Source of the DNA: Thunnus maccoyii
Taxonomy: Eukaryota > Chordata > Actinopteri > Scombriformes > Scombridae
Direction: 5' to 3'
Length of the DNA: 64,000 bases
Assembly: GCF_910596095.1 (NCBI RefSeq)
Contig: NC_056550.1
Span: forward strand, 11,778,501 to 11,842,500
Positions 11,811-22,551 of this stretch are shown here, piece by piece. The stretch's first letter is position 1, and the number at the start of each line of letters is the position of its first letter. The notes under the pieces are model-generated. The model was not told the origin of the DNA and did no database searches. It saw only the letters and a program-made list of their open reading frames with translations. Position numbers and translations under genes: made by a program.

Positions 11811-11813
11811 TCT

Positions 11814-11853
11814 ATGCAAACTCAGTGATCCTCCTTGTTTCTCAGCTATAAAA
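11814..11853 (+). promoter_or_regulatory. VH7 promoter: octamer-like and TATA box
   Basis: ATGCAAAC at 11814-11821 and TATAAAA at 11847-11853. Confidence 0.8.
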
Positions 11854-11907
11854 ACTTCACATCAGACTGTCAGTGGAGATCACAGCACATCAGCTTTACC
11901 ATAAACC

Positions 11908-12323
11908 ATGTTCTCTGTAGCTCTGCTGCTGCTGCAGCTGGGTCCTGTGAGTCTCTCTGGATTTGTCATACTCAGCAGTTCTTCTTTTTTGATATTTTGT
12001 CACAAAACATTTTCTTCTTTTAACAGGTGTGAAGTGTCAACAGTTGACACAGCCAGCCTCAGTGACTGTGCAGCCAGGTCAACGTCTGACCATCACCTGT
12101 CAGGTCTCTTATTCTGTTAGCAACTATTACACAGCTTGGATCAGACAGCCTGCAGGGAAAGAACTGGAGTGGATTGGAATGAGATTTACTGGGGCTTCAT
12201 ACTACAAAGATTCATTAAAGAACAAGTTCAGTATCGACTTAGACTCTTCCAGCAACACAGTGACTCTAAACGGACAGAATGTGCAGCCTGAAGACACTGC
12301 TGTGTATTACTATGCCAGACACC
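11908..12323 (+). pseudogene. VH7, family B segment lacking the second cysteine
   Basis: Leader exon 11908-11946 is 39 nt and so out of phase with V exon 12027-12323 at the usual GTGAGT donor. The V exon is otherwise open (QLTQPASVTVQPGQ, LTITC, AWIRQPAGKELEWIG, KDSLKNKFSIDLDSSSNTV), but codon 104 is TAT: the motif reads YYYAR instead of YYCAR. Without the disulphide partner of Cys23 a normal V fold is unlikely. The paralogue VH11 keeps TGT. The RSS is intact, so it could still rearrange into a non-productive or unstable chain. Confidence 0.85.
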
Positions 12324-12362
12324 CACAATAACACAAACCATCAGCAGACTTGAACAAAAACC
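12324..12362 (+). other. RSS of VH7
   Basis: CACAATA, 23-bp spacer, ACAAAAACC. Confidence 0.9.
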
Positions 12363-13420
12363 TCTCATTGTCTGAACACTTGTAACATGAAGCCACCAGA
12401 GGAGGAGCCCTCAGACCACTAATGAGTTCAATATTAGTTCCCTTTTACAAAAAGGAAAGAATAAACAGAATGAAACCTTAATGTATGTATTGTAAAAACC
12501 CATAATATGAAAGTATAAAACATTTTGTAAATTTACTTTTAACAAGGATTGAGTTCATGGTGTAGGTACTTAAATGTTTTAATTGGTATTATATCACAGT
12601 GTATATTCCTATGATGAAAAAATTCAAGAATAATGTTTTATTTCTTAACTTTTATATTTATGAAAAAGACATGTAAGAGGCAACATTAACACATGCATTT
12701 CCCCAAATTATCTCCCGGTGGGGGAGATTAAGATTAATAAATACAAAACATAGTGTCATCTCATGCTTTAGTGAAGTTATTTTGTGTCATGATAATTCTG
12801 TTGCAAGTGTGTTAAAAATATGAGTTTGTTGGGGGAAACTCTGATATCCAACAACACAAGTTGGTTGTGACTCAAACTTGCAACACAAAATTCAACTTTT
12901 GAAGAGAATTCTGATTAAGTACAATTTTCAAATTTAGATCAAAATTCATTTAGCTGGTGTTGCAATTCTTACATCATTGTTTTGTCTGTGAGAATGAGTC
13001 AGTTCAAAACTTGGTTGTCTTCCACCTTTACTGATCCGACTGCAGAGAGAGAGACAAACTGGTTACTGTAGTTTTCACTGATATTTTTTTTGACACAAGA
13101 AACAGAGTTGATATTCATGTTGGGTATTTTATTTTTATTGACTAAAGAAGATGGATATTAATAACATCCATGTACTGAGAAGTTACATATTTTTCATGTA
13201 TTCTCATCAGTTTTCATCACTTTTTGCTTACTGGGGTTTTCTGTTCTCTGACATCCTGAATATATGACATTTTGAGAGAAAAAACAAAACAAAGAATAAC
13301 ATGAACATGTATTCAAGAGTTACTTTGCTACTATTGTTTCTGTTAAAATGTATTAATATATTAATTCAGTATTGCAAAATTTCAAAAGATCAATCCAGTT
13401 CTCTGCTTTCTGTGAGGAGG
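12363..13420. repeat. B-to-A spacer (cassette repeat)
   Basis: One of several copies of the same roughly 1.1-kb intergenic DNA between a B gene and the next A gene. Others are at 5618-6640, 19031-20085, 36000-37060, 42933-43995 and 47471-48540. All carry recognisable landmarks such as attatctcccggtgg and gggggaaactctgatatcc. No coding capacity was seen. Confidence 0.8.
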
Positions 13421-13425
13421 AGTCA

Positions 13426-13433
13426 ATGCAAAA
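13426..13433 (+). promoter_or_regulatory. Octamer of VH8 (ATGCAAAA)
   Basis: Family A promoter block before the leader ATG at 13506. Confidence 0.75.
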
Positions 13434-13505
13434 CCTTGATGTCTTCCACCTCTACTTATCTGACTGCAGAGAGGATGACAGAGAACAGTGGACACAGTGT
13501 TCAAC

Positions 13506-13955
13506 ATGATGGACTATAGGACAGGACTGCTGCTTTTAACTATCTGCTGGGCAGGTGAAAATATTCACTGATCTGAATAAGGCAGAGCTTTTATTAGTGT
13601 CAGCAGGTTATTTTTATTTTCCTTTTTCTGTTGACAGGTGTTGATGGTCAGACTCTGACAGAATCTGAACCAGCAGTTAAAAAGCCTGGAGAATCCCACA
13701 AACTGACCTGTACAGCATCTGGATTCACAATCAGCAGCTACTACATGGTCTGGGTCAGACAGGCTCCTGGAAAAGGACTGGAGTGGATTGCAGCTATCAG
13801 TTATGTCAGTTATGGTAGTGGTAGTGACACATACTACTCTCAGTCAGTTCAAGGCCAATTCATCATCTCCAGAGACGACAGCAGAGAGCAGCTGTATCTG
13901 CAGATGAACAGTCTGAAGACTGAAGATTCTGCTGTTTATTATTGTGCTCGAGACT
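13506..13955 (+). CDS. VH8, family A IGHV segment, apparently intact
   Basis: Leader exon 13506-13554, V exon 13638-13955. All landmarks are present: [63 protein letters not shown]2 is unusually long for the family ([11 protein letters not shown]), through what looks like duplicated SY/GS codons. FR3 begins GQFIISRDD where others have GRFTISRDD. It is the paralogue of VH4, but CDR2 differs in length and content, so it is a distinct germline specificity. Confidence 0.9.
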
Positions 13956-13993
13956 CACAGTGACTGAGTTGGTTGAGCAGCTGTACAAAATCC
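13956..13993 (+). other. RSS of VH8 (22-bp spacer)
   Basis: CACAGTG, 22-bp spacer, ACAAAATCC. Confidence 0.9.
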
Positions 13994-15240
13994 TACAGTA
14001 CTCATCTTCTGGGCTGGTAGCATTTAGTAATCGAGTATGTTTAGTAATAAATTACAGCAACATTTGTTTCTGTATTATGTAAAGTTGTGTGTTCCTCAAA
14101 AATATTTTTACTAAACATGAGAGACATCAAACTTCATGATACATTTGTCGGGGTGTAAAATAAAGAAAATACAAACTACTACAAATAATAATAGAGATGT
14201 TTAAAAATAATACATATTTTTATGAATTAAGACAACATAATGTCTATAAATAATGTGGAATCATAATATGACGGAGTAAAAACAGTTGTAGATTTCTCTA
14301 CAGAATCACTAGAGGTCGGTGTCAAGTTTCTCTCTCCTCTTTTACAATAAGGAAACACTCAGATCTGCTTTTCTCATTAATCTTAACTGACTGACACTTG
14401 AATCCTACTCTGAACTAAAGCCTGACTCTCCTGCTTGTCATGTACATGGTGTCAAAATGTGCTTGAAACAAAAGTCATGTGTGAGTTTGATTCAGGTAAT
14501 TTTGAATAACACAGTTTGAATCTATATGATATTTACCATCAGCAGTGACTGCAGCTCAGTCTGTCAGTGTCAATTCATCATCTCAACAGACAGGAAGTAA
14601 ATCTCAAGATGAACAACAGAAAGCCTAAAGGAGCTGTTGTGTATTTTTATTAAAGCTGGATGAACAAAAACTATGTCCTCCTTCTCTCATCCTCACTGAT
14701 AGACTCTGCACAGTCTCACATTATTAATGTCCTCAGGTCAACTAATTCACAATTACACAAGACACAGTCATCTGAGTACCACTGATGTATGACTGAGCTT
14801 TAAAAGTAAGATTTCATTACAAAAAATATAATGTTAATATAAATGAAAAATCTGACTCTTCCATCACATACTGTAGCTTCATTGAAACCATTGCAGAGAG
14901 AAGACAGCAGTAATCTATAAAGTCCAAGTTTCTCTGTGTGTCTGTTTCTTCAAACATCTGAGAGCACTGAAACCATTCAACGTCTTTTATGCAAACTCAA
15001 CTTTTCATGATATTTACATGATCCTGGTGCTGTTGTTGTATTTCTGTTTGAAAGAAATATGTAAGTAAAGTCAACAAATAATTAAATAATTAAATAAATG
15101 TAATGAAATTAGAATATTATATGTAAAGCAGAGGTGATTTCCAGGTGTGTTTTCACTTTGCAGATATACAGTAATAACAGTCATCATACTCTTCTATTAG
15201 TCTCCAGTTTGACCAACATTAATGCTTCATGTGTTTGATT
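13994..15240. other. Intergenic, VH8 to VH9
   Basis: Duplicate of 7214-8460. Base changes against copy 1 are frequent up to about 14425 and then almost vanish. No gene. Confidence 0.6.
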
Positions 15241-15242
15241 CT

Positions 15243-15282
15243 ATGCAAACTCAGTGATCCTCCTTGTTTCTCAGATATAAAA
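15243..15282 (+). promoter_or_regulatory. VH9 promoter: octamer-like and TATA box
   Basis: ATGCAAAC at 15243-15250 and TATAAAA at 15276-15282, the same as VH5. Confidence 0.8.
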
Positions 15283-15336
15283 ACTTCACATCAGACTGTC
15301 AGTGGAGATCACAGCACATCAGCTTCACCATAAACC

Positions 15337-15769
15337 ATGTTCTCTGTAGCTCTGCTGCTGCTGTTGGCAGCTGGATCCTGTGAGTTTCTTTGGATTTGTC
15401 ACAGTCAGCATTTCTTCTTTTGTATTGTAACTTGATAATTTGTCACACAAAACTTTCTTCTTTTAACAGGTGTGAAGTGTCAACAGTTGACACAGCCAGC
15501 CTCAGTGACTGTGCAGCCAGGTCAACGTCTGACCATCACCTGTCAGGTCTCTTATTCTCTTAGCAGCTATTGGACAGCTTGGATCAGACAGCCTGCAGGG
15601 AAAGGACTGGAGTGGATTGGAATGGAGCGTGTTGGACAAACCTCATACTACAAAGATTCATTAAAGAACAAGTTCAGTATGGACTTAGACTCTTCCAGCA
15701 AAACAGTGACTCTAAACGGACAGAATGTGCAGCCTGAAGACACTGCTGTGTATTACTGTGCCAGATACC
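15337..15769 (+). CDS. VH9, family B IGHV segment, apparently intact
   Basis: Leader exon 15337-15379 (43 nt, in phase), V exon 15470-15769. The encoded protein is identical to VH5, with the silent C at 15717 as the only V-exon difference noted. Promoter, leader intron and RSS also match VH5. The two genes therefore give the same germline V domain unless one is an assembly duplicate. Confidence 0.92.
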
Positions 15770-15808
15770 CACAATAACACAAACCATCAGCAGACCTGAA
15801 CAAAAACC
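15770..15808 (+). other. RSS of VH9
   Basis: CACAATA, 23-bp spacer, ACAAAAACC. Confidence 0.9.
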
Positions 15809-17085
15809 CCTCAGTGCCTGAACACTTGTATCATGAAGCCACCAGAGGAGGAGCCCTCAGACCAGTAATGATTTCAACACCAGTTCACTGTTACAGTAAA
15901 GAGAGAAACAGTCTTTAAACATGTATAGTGTAGAAAATGAGGAAAGCAAAACAACTTCTTCATTTACTTATTTCATGGGGCTTTAGATACTTAATGACAT
16001 AGATAATAATGTCTTAATCACTAATATATCCCAGTGTGTATTCCCATGGTGAAAAAAAAACCCATTTCAATTATCTAAACTTTTACATTCATGAAAAAGT
16101 AAAGGTAAAAATGTGTTTTTTTTACACTCCAATCCAGTTACATCACTTCAATGTGCAAGTTGTGTGTAATAAAAACTTGAAGCCTTCACCTTCAGTCTAT
16201 TTTATTTGAATACCATGAAATTACCTGAAGAGCTCACATCAGTTCAGCTTCAACATCAACCGAGTTCTCTGTAGTTCTGATTCTGCTGCTGCCAGCTGGA
16301 TCCTGTGAGGAGCTTTTTACTGTTTGTTTTTCTTCCAATACAAACCTGATCACTGCTTGAGATCTTCATGTTGGTTCCCACTAGTGGTTCCAAAATCTCA
16401 CCTTGTCATAAGAGTGACTGAACCTTTGCTCTACTCACCCCTCAGCTGCCTGATCTCAACCAACGAGTTTCACATCTCCTGATTGTTATTTGTTGTATTT
16501 GTTTTCAATATCATCTCATTTTACATCTTAGATGTTCTTTGATTTTATTTAATTAATAAACCTTATGTTACTGTATTATTAAGATATTACCATTTAGAAA
16601 AATATATATCAATTTTTAGATTTCCAACCAGTCACTGATTTCAGGTTATGTGCATGTAAAGTATGAAAATCACGATGTAGACTTTCTTTCAGATGGGAAA
16701 CAGTATATCATATCTCCTAAAAGTTATTTTTTGTTAAAGTTGAGACTTTGCGTTATGATAATATGAGCAGAAACTATTTCAGATGGTTGATTTTTGAGAT
16801 CCAACAATTCAGAGTTTGCTGTAAGTGTTTTAATGTTCTGCATATGGTTGATTTTTCAGTTTTTGTTTTGCGATTTTCTTGTGAATAATTCTTATGCATG
16901 ATATTTTTATGATTAAAAGAACAAAATTCAATTTCAAGCAAAAAAAAAATCAGATCACAAACTTATTTAAATTCAAATTCATTTGGCTCAAGTCACAACT
17001 CTAATTATACATTATAATTGTCTCAGTTCAACAAACAACAGGTCTATGATGACCAAATTCAATCCACTTCTTCCTGTGAGGAGGA
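15809..17085. other. Intergenic, VH9 to VH10
   Basis: Duplicate of 9029-10305 with no difference noticed by eye. It holds only the second leader relic. Confidence 0.6.
16262..16304 (+). pseudogene. Orphan family C leader relic, second copy
   Basis: Same sequence as 9482-9524, with GAG in place of the start codon and no V exon after it. Confidence 0.7.
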
Positions 17086-17089
17086 GTCA

Positions 17090-17097
17090 ATGCAAAA
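17090..17097 (+). promoter_or_regulatory. Octamer of VH10 (ATGCAAAA)
   Basis: Duplicate of the VH6 promoter. Confidence 0.75.
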
Positions 17098-17169
17098 CCT
17101 TGATGTCTTCCACCTCTACTTATCTGTCTGCAGAGAGGATGACAGAGAACAGTGGACACACAGTTTAAC

Positions 17170-17618
17170 ATGATGGGGTGTATGACAGGACTTCTGCTTT
17201 TAATGATCTTCAGGGCAGGTGATAAAAAATCACAAATCTTGTGTTTAAACTGTCTTTAAAAACTTGCCAACATACAGCAAGTTACCATTTTCTTTTTGTT
17301 TTGGTTTAACAGGTGTTGATGGTCAGACTCTGACAGAATCTGAACCAGTGGTTAAAAAACCTGGAGAATCCCACAGATTGACCTGTACAACCTCTGGATT
17401 CACATTCAGCAGCTACCCTATGAACTGGATCAGACAGGCTCCTGGAAAAGGACTGGAGTGGATTGCTTTTATACACACGGGCAGTTCTCATATCTATTAC
17501 TCCCAGTCAGTCCAGGGTAGATTCACCATCTCCAGAGATGACTCCAGCAGTAAGCTCTATCTACAGATGAACAGTCTGAAGACTGAGGACACAGCAGTGT
17601 ATTACTGTGCCAAAGACA
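17170..17618 (+). CDS. VH10, family A' IGHV segment, apparently intact
   Basis: Leader exon 17170-17218, V exon 17313-17618. I found no difference from VH6 in leader, intron, V exon or RSS. It encodes the same A' domain ([17 protein letters not shown]2 HTGSSH, YYCAKD). Its downstream flank diverges from that of VH6 at about 17905. Confidence 0.92.
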
Positions 17619-17657
17619 CACAGTGAGAGACAGTAATAGGAGAGTCATACAAAAACT
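17619..17657 (+). other. RSS of VH10
   Basis: CACAGTG, 23-bp spacer, ACAAAAACT. Confidence 0.9.
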
Positions 17658-18478
17658 ACTTCCTCTATTTACCACCACTGATAATATTCATTCCTTCAGT
17701 ATCACTGTTTTGCAAAACTGATTGTGTTGAACTGTCAGTGATGAAAAGTAGTGATTGGCTGAATATTTAAGTCTTATTTGTAACCTTTATAAATATAGAT
17801 TATTAAAATAGAAAAATGTTTGTATTTGATGAAGGTGTATTTTTGTGTGTTTTTCCTTGGAAGCAACGCTTACAGATAATGTAATAAGACTAGTTCTGGT
17901 TTCATTTTGGTAATTTAAAAAAAAAATCAAAAGTTCTGATTTGTTTGTTTCTGAAACATAAGTTTTGATTGTCCAATACATAGTCAAAACCACATGCAAT
18001 CCTGAAACTGAAGCATTTTACACCCTTAACAATATGTTTCAGGGAAAAAGGCTGTGCCAGATGCATTTACTCATTAACAAATCAAATATATAAATGCTAC
18101 TTTTTGCACTTATTATTGAAGTAAATCTCAAGATGAACAGCAGGAAGCCTGAAGAAGATGTTGTGTATTTTTGTGTTTAAGACTGTGATTAAAGCTGGAT
18201 GAACAAAAACTATGTCCTCCTTCTCTCATCCTCACTGATAGACTCTGCACAGTCTCACATTATTAATGTCACCAGCAGTAAACTCAACTTTTCATGATAT
18301 TTACATGATCCTGATGCTGTTGCTGTATTTCTGTTTGAAAGAAATAAGTAAGTAAAGTCAACAAATAATTAAATAAATGTAATGAAATTAGAATATCACA
18401 TGTAAAGCAGAGATGACTTCCATAATAAAAATCTATTAGTCTCGAGTTAGACCAACATTAATGCTTCATGGGTTTGAT
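17658..18478. other. Intergenic, VH10 to VH11
   Basis: No gene. From about 17905 to 18118 the sequence is unrelated to copy 1. After 18118 it resumes B upstream DNA, with a deletion near 18270 relative to copy 1. Confidence 0.6.
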
Positions 18479-18481
18479 TCT

Positions 18482-18521
18482 ATGCAAACTCAGTGATCCT
18501 CCTTGTTTCTCAGCTATAAAA
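18482..18521 (+). promoter_or_regulatory. VH11 promoter: octamer-like and TATA box
   Basis: ATGCAAAC at 18482-18489 and TATAAAA at 18515-18521. Confidence 0.8.
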
Positions 18522-18575
18522 ACTTCACATCAGACTGTCAGTGGAGATCACAGCACATCAGCTTTACCATAAACC

Positions 18576-18991
18576 ATGTTCTCTGTAGCTCTGCTGCTGC
18601 TGCAGCTGGGTCCTGTGAGTCTCTCTGGATTTGTCATACTCAGCAGTTCTTCTTTTTTGATATTTTGTCACAAAACATTTTCTTCTTTTAACAGATGTGA
18701 AGTGTCAACAGTTGACACAGCCAGCCTCAGTGACTGTGCAACCAGGTCAACCTCTGACCATCACCTGTCAGGTCTCTTATTCTCTTAGCAGCTATTACAC
18801 AGCTTGGATCAGACAGCTTGCAGGGAAAGGACTGGAGTGGATTGGAATGAGATTTACTGGAGGTTCATACTACAAAGATTCACTAAAGAACAAGTTCAGT
18901 ATCGACTTAGACTCTTCCAGCAAAACAGTGACTCTAAACGGACAGAATGTGCAGCCTGAAGACACTGCTGTGTATTACTGTGCCAGAGACC
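18576..18991 (+). CDS. VH11, family B segment; V exon intact, leader phase doubtful
   Basis: Leader exon 18576-18614 is 39 nt (MFSVALLLLQLGP), phase 0 at the usual GTGAGT donor, while V exon 18695-18991 needs phase 1. Exon 2 would then hit TGA at its second codon. A weaker donor 4 nt on (GTGA|GTCTC) would restore the frame, giving leader GPVS followed by VKC. The V exon has both cysteines, a PAGKG-to-LAGKG change in FR2 and YYCARD. Exon 2 starts with A rather than G. It could be functional only if the alternative donor, or another solution, is used. Confidence 0.75.
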
Positions 18992-19030
18992 CACAATAAC
19001 ACAAACCATCAGCAGACCTGAACAAAAACC
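18992..19030 (+). other. RSS of VH11
   Basis: CACAATA, 23-bp spacer, ACAAAAACC. Confidence 0.9.
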
Positions 19031-20085
19031 CCTCAGTGCCTGAACACTTGTAACATGAAGCCACCAGAGGAGGAGCCCTCAGACCACTAATGAGTTCAAC
19101 ACCAGTTCACTGTCATGAAAAGGAAAGAATAAACAGAAAGAAACCATAATGTATGTAATGTAAAAATCTATAGTATGAAAGTATAAAATATGTTGTTCAT
19201 TTATTTTTAACAAGAATTGATTCATGGTGCTGTAGATACTTAAATGTTTTAATTAGTATTATATCACAGTGTGTATTCCCATGACAAAAAAATTATATGC
19301 TATTTTTGTCTAAACTGTTATATTTATGAAAAAGACATGTAAGAGGTAACATTACCACATGCATTTCCCCAAATTATCTCCCGGTGGGTGAGATTAAGAT
19401 TAATAAATACAAAACATAATGTCATCTCATGTTTTAGTGAAGTTATTTTGTGTCATGATAATTCTGTTGCAAGTGTGTTAAAAATATGAGTTTGTTGGGG
19501 GAAACTCTGATATCCAACAACACAAGTTGGTTGTAACTCAAACTTGCAACACAAAATTCAACTTTTGAAGAGAATTCTGATTAAGTACAATTTTCAAATT
19601 TAGATCAAAATTCATTTAGCTGGTGTTGCAATTCTTACATCATTGTTTTGTCTGTGAGAACGAGTCAGTTCAAAACTTGGTTGTCTTCCACCTTTACTGA
19701 TCCGACTGCAGAGAGAGAGACAAACTGGTTACTGTAGTTTTCACTGATATTTGTTTGACACAAGAAACAGAGTTGATATTCATGTTGGGTATTTTATTTT
19801 TATTGACTAAAGAAGATGGGTATTAATAACATCCATGTACTGAGGAGTTACATGTTTTTCATGTATTCTCATCAGTTTTCTTCACTTATATTCCTACTGG
19901 GGTTTTCTTTCCCCCTGACATCCTGAATGTTATGAGCACTTTGTCAGAAAAACAAAACAAAGCAACATCTTTTAAGGAGGTACTTTTTCTATTAAAACTT
20001 AACTAAAATAACTATAAACTTTATATTAAAATAGGTATTGCAAATTTTCAAAAGTTCAATGCGGTTCTCTCTCCCTGTGAGGAGG
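19031..20085. repeat. B-to-A spacer (cassette repeat)
   Basis: Very close to 36000-37060, closer than to the copies in the 6.78-kb units. This links the two sides of the 20.6-35.3 kb interruption. No gene. Confidence 0.8.
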
Positions 20086-20090
20086 AGTCA

Positions 20091-20098
20091 ATGCAAAA
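20091..20098 (+). promoter_or_regulatory. Octamer of VH12 (ATGCAAAA)
   Basis: Family A promoter block. Confidence 0.75.
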
Positions 20099-20173
20099 CC
20101 TTGATGTCTTCCACCTCTACTTATCTGACTGCAGAGAGGATGACAGAGAACAGTGGACACACAGTTTAACATA

Positions 20174-20607
20174 ATGGACTATAGGACAGGACTGCTGCTT
20201 TTAACTATCTGCTGGGCAGGTGAAGATCTTCACTGATCTTTATTTGACATATTTACATTTGTATTACCAACTTGATGCATGTTAGGCTATTTTTTCTGTC
20301 TTGACAGGTGTTGATGGTCAGACTCTGACAGAATCTGAACCAGCAGTTAAAAAGCCTGGAGAATCCCACAAACTGACCTGCACAACATCTGGATTGTCAT
20401 TCAGTAGCCACAACATGGCCTGGATCAGACAGGCCCCTGGAAAAGGACTGGAGTGGGTTGCTATTGATATTGGTAGTAACCAATACTACTCTCAGTCAGT
20501 TCAAGGCCGGTTCACCATCTCCAGAGACAACAGCAGAGAGCAGCTGTATCTGCAGATGAACAGTCTGAAGACTGAAGATTCTGCTGTTTATTATTGTGCT
20601 CGAGACT
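20174..20607 (+). CDS. VH12, family A IGHV segment, probably functional
   Basis: The first of the two tandem leader ATGs is ATA here, so translation should start at the second ATG (20174), giving [15 protein letters not shown] (exon 20174-20219). V exon 20308-20607 is intact: [26 protein letters not shown], a short CDR2 (DIGSNQ), [22 protein letters not shown] and YYCARD. The RSS is good. It is the last complete V before the interruption. Confidence 0.88.
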
Positions 20608-20646
20608 CACAGTGACTTGAGTTGGTTGAGCAGCTGTACAAAATCC
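20608..20646 (+). other. RSS of VH12
   Basis: CACAGTG, 23-bp spacer (with one extra T in the common family spacer), ACAAAATCC. Confidence 0.9.
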
Positions 20647-20911
20647 TGCAGTACTCATCAGACCCCCTTTAAATCACATGATTAATGTCTTCTCTCAGCT
20701 CAGGTAGTTCAAGAAAATGATATAATTCCTTCACACCAAAACATCTTTTTTTGGGACCAGTGATATTTTAATTGGGTTTTTAAAGTACATTTCCTGAGAG
20801 AGGATGATTTTTTATCAGTACCTCTTAATGAAGATTTTTATTTTTTTTCACTTAAAAAAACGTTTTTTTTTTTGTTTTTCACATGAATTTCAAGTTTAGT
20901 GTTGTTTTGCT
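20647..20911. other. VH12 3' flank
   Basis: Similar to the flank after VH20 (46690-46930) and partly to that after VH24. It leads into the V fragment that follows. No gene. Confidence 0.5.
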
Positions 20912-21016
20912 CTGAAGAACAAGTTCAGCTACAGCAGAGACACTTCTGCTCAAACAGTGACAATAAAAGGACAGAATCTGCAGCCTGAGGACACAGCTGT
21001 TTACACAGCTGCTGTC
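20912..21016 (+). pseudogene. Family C V 3' fragment (FR3 only)
   Basis: It starts with LKNKFSYSRDTSAQTVTIKGQ and NLQPEDTAVY, a B-like FR3, but the following bases read TAA rather than YCA, so Cys104 is absent. No leader, FR1 or FR2 is present. It is followed by a complete RSS. It differs from family B in several residues and in its RSS heptamer, so it belongs to a related but distinct family. Confidence 0.75.
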
Positions 21017-21055
21017 CACAGTGATACAAACCACCAACAGACCTGCACAAATACC
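21017..21055 (+). other. RSS after the family C fragment
   Basis: CACAGTG, 23-bp spacer, ACAAATACC. This is a consensus heptamer on a gene that cannot encode a V domain. Confidence 0.75.
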
Positions 21056-21104
21056 CAGCAACCACGTAACCCAACCACAACTAACATGTACAACAATAAC
21101 TACA

Positions 21105-21415
21105 CGGTCAAAGTCAATACAGATTTTAGACAGCAGTTCAGCAAACTCATCAGTAAAGGTTGCACAGTATTTTAGTGGCCTGTAGATATTTAAGAACATA
21201 GCTTGTGAAGAGGAATTCAGCTGAAGAGCCACATATTCAAAAGAAGCAAAATTCCATAAAAAAAGCAAAAGCAAATTTCCATAAGATATCTGCTTGCACT
21301 GGAGGGAATCATTAAACACAATGGCAACTCCACCTCCTTTGTTATGCACTCTAGCTTCACTCATAAAACTGTAGATTTGAGGGGTTGAATCGATGCTAAA
21401 TATTAAAACTAGCAT
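21105..21415 (-). mobile_element. LINE (L2/CR1-like) endonuclease fragment
   Basis: The minus-strand frame contains SEARVHNKGGGVAIVFNDSL, FEYVALQL, FLNIYRP and DEFAELLSKI, then FDRVVIVV. These are typical of the apurinic-type endonuclease domain of fish L2/CR1-clade LINEs. Only a short piece is left, with no reverse transcriptase near it. It abuts the V fragment and marks the start of the non-V interruption. Confidence 0.75.
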
Positions 21416-22551
21416 AAGGAAAAAGGATGAAAAATCATAGTCATATCATAATATTTTTTCTTTTTGCTATGTGTCCCCAGTACATTCAAATCCTCTTTTA
21501 GAGACCTTTCAGAGATTTCTTAATTTACCTAGTAATTTGAGCCCTCTAATAACATTAATTAGTCTCTTGTGCAATTTTTTTAGCATAGATTATTTTATAA
21601 TAATTTTTCTCTCTAGAGGATTGATTAAATGTATTTTTTATGTAAGTCATCGCTTTATTATGCTTTGGGTAATTGTTTTTTTTTTATTTATGGGCATCTT
21701 CATATATGTATTAATCTGAACTGTATTGTCCTCTATATATTGTCTCTTGCTGTGTGTTTCTTGTCTGGGGCATTCAGTCCTATATATTATTGCCCTTTGG
21801 CTCGTGACACCAGTTACTGTTTCCATTGATCACTGAGGTCACACCTCTGTCATTTGACGAGGCTACATTGGGGTTGTCCTTTCACAGATGGATCCTATTA
21901 TACATTTATATATTGTCGTTGCTGATTGGCTTTTGAATCTCACCCGTTTGTCTATATGTATTTTCATTTCTATTGTTTTTTACGCGGATGATGGCTTCAC
22001 GCTGAAATGCGTCTGTTTCTGTCGTTTCTGTCCACAATAAAAAAACATAAGAAGATGGATCAGTGAGTGCTGGTGTTTTGTTTTGTTTATTTCATCTTTA
22101 CCACAATCATGCACCCGATACTCTCTTAAGATTTGGAGCTGTGTGCACTGCTGCTTTGTACCAGATCTTTAATGATAGAGACCATCAACAGTACTGACTC
22201 ATTACTAATTAGTTATTTAATGATTACAAGTATTAATATGGCCTGACAAGACAAATTACTCTCTGGGCTTTCAGTTGTCGGATAACAATGTGTTAAAGTT
22301 AAATAAATCTCATCATGGTATCTTGTCAGCTTTAAATACTCTTTAACATGCAAACACTTTAGTTTTTTTTCCCACAGCTCTTGAATGCTGCATGGGAACC
22401 TTTCTGATGACAGGAAATGATGTCAGAGGCCAGTGTGTGTAATGGGAGTCTAGACTGAGCTACCTGCATCTTCAATTGAGTTTCTTTTTCTCTCCGCTAC
22501 AACATGAAGTACAACATTAGCAGGACAGGGCGGAGGACGCATTGAGGTCAT
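21416..22551. other. Unclassified DNA, probably repeat-derived
   Basis: No gene recognised. Around 21980-22050 there is cgctgaaatgcgtctgtttc followed by aataaaaaaac, a layout often seen near the 3' end of fish interspersed repeats. The family cannot be named from sight. Confidence 0.35.

Larger units (their letters stand above)
5609..12388 (+). repeat. Tandem duplication, copy 1 (unit about 6.78 kb)
   Basis: This unit holds VH4, VH5, a leader relic, VH6 and VH7. The next unit (12389-19075) repeats the same order at an offset of 6771-6780 bp. From about 7650 to 11125 the two copies are almost identical. Outside this core there are frequent base changes. Confidence 0.85.
12389..19075 (+). repeat. 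Tandem duplication, copy 2
   Basis: Contains VH8, VH9, the second leader relic, VH10 and VH11 in the same order as copy 1. It differs by an unrelated stretch at about 17905-18120 and by a deletion in the B upstream region near 18270. A partial third unit begins at 19076 and runs through VH12. Confidence 0.85.

Noticed and set aside
11835-12120. Short + strand frames over B leaders (AAAAAGSCES-type)
   Set aside because: They are alternative-frame readings of the CTG-rich leader exon and intron. The true leader starts at the MFSVAL codon.
20879-21415. 178-residue minus-strand open frame as a novel gene
   Set aside because: Its N-terminal two thirds are a LINE endonuclease fragment and the rest is antisense to a V FR3 stub. 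The continuity is accidental.
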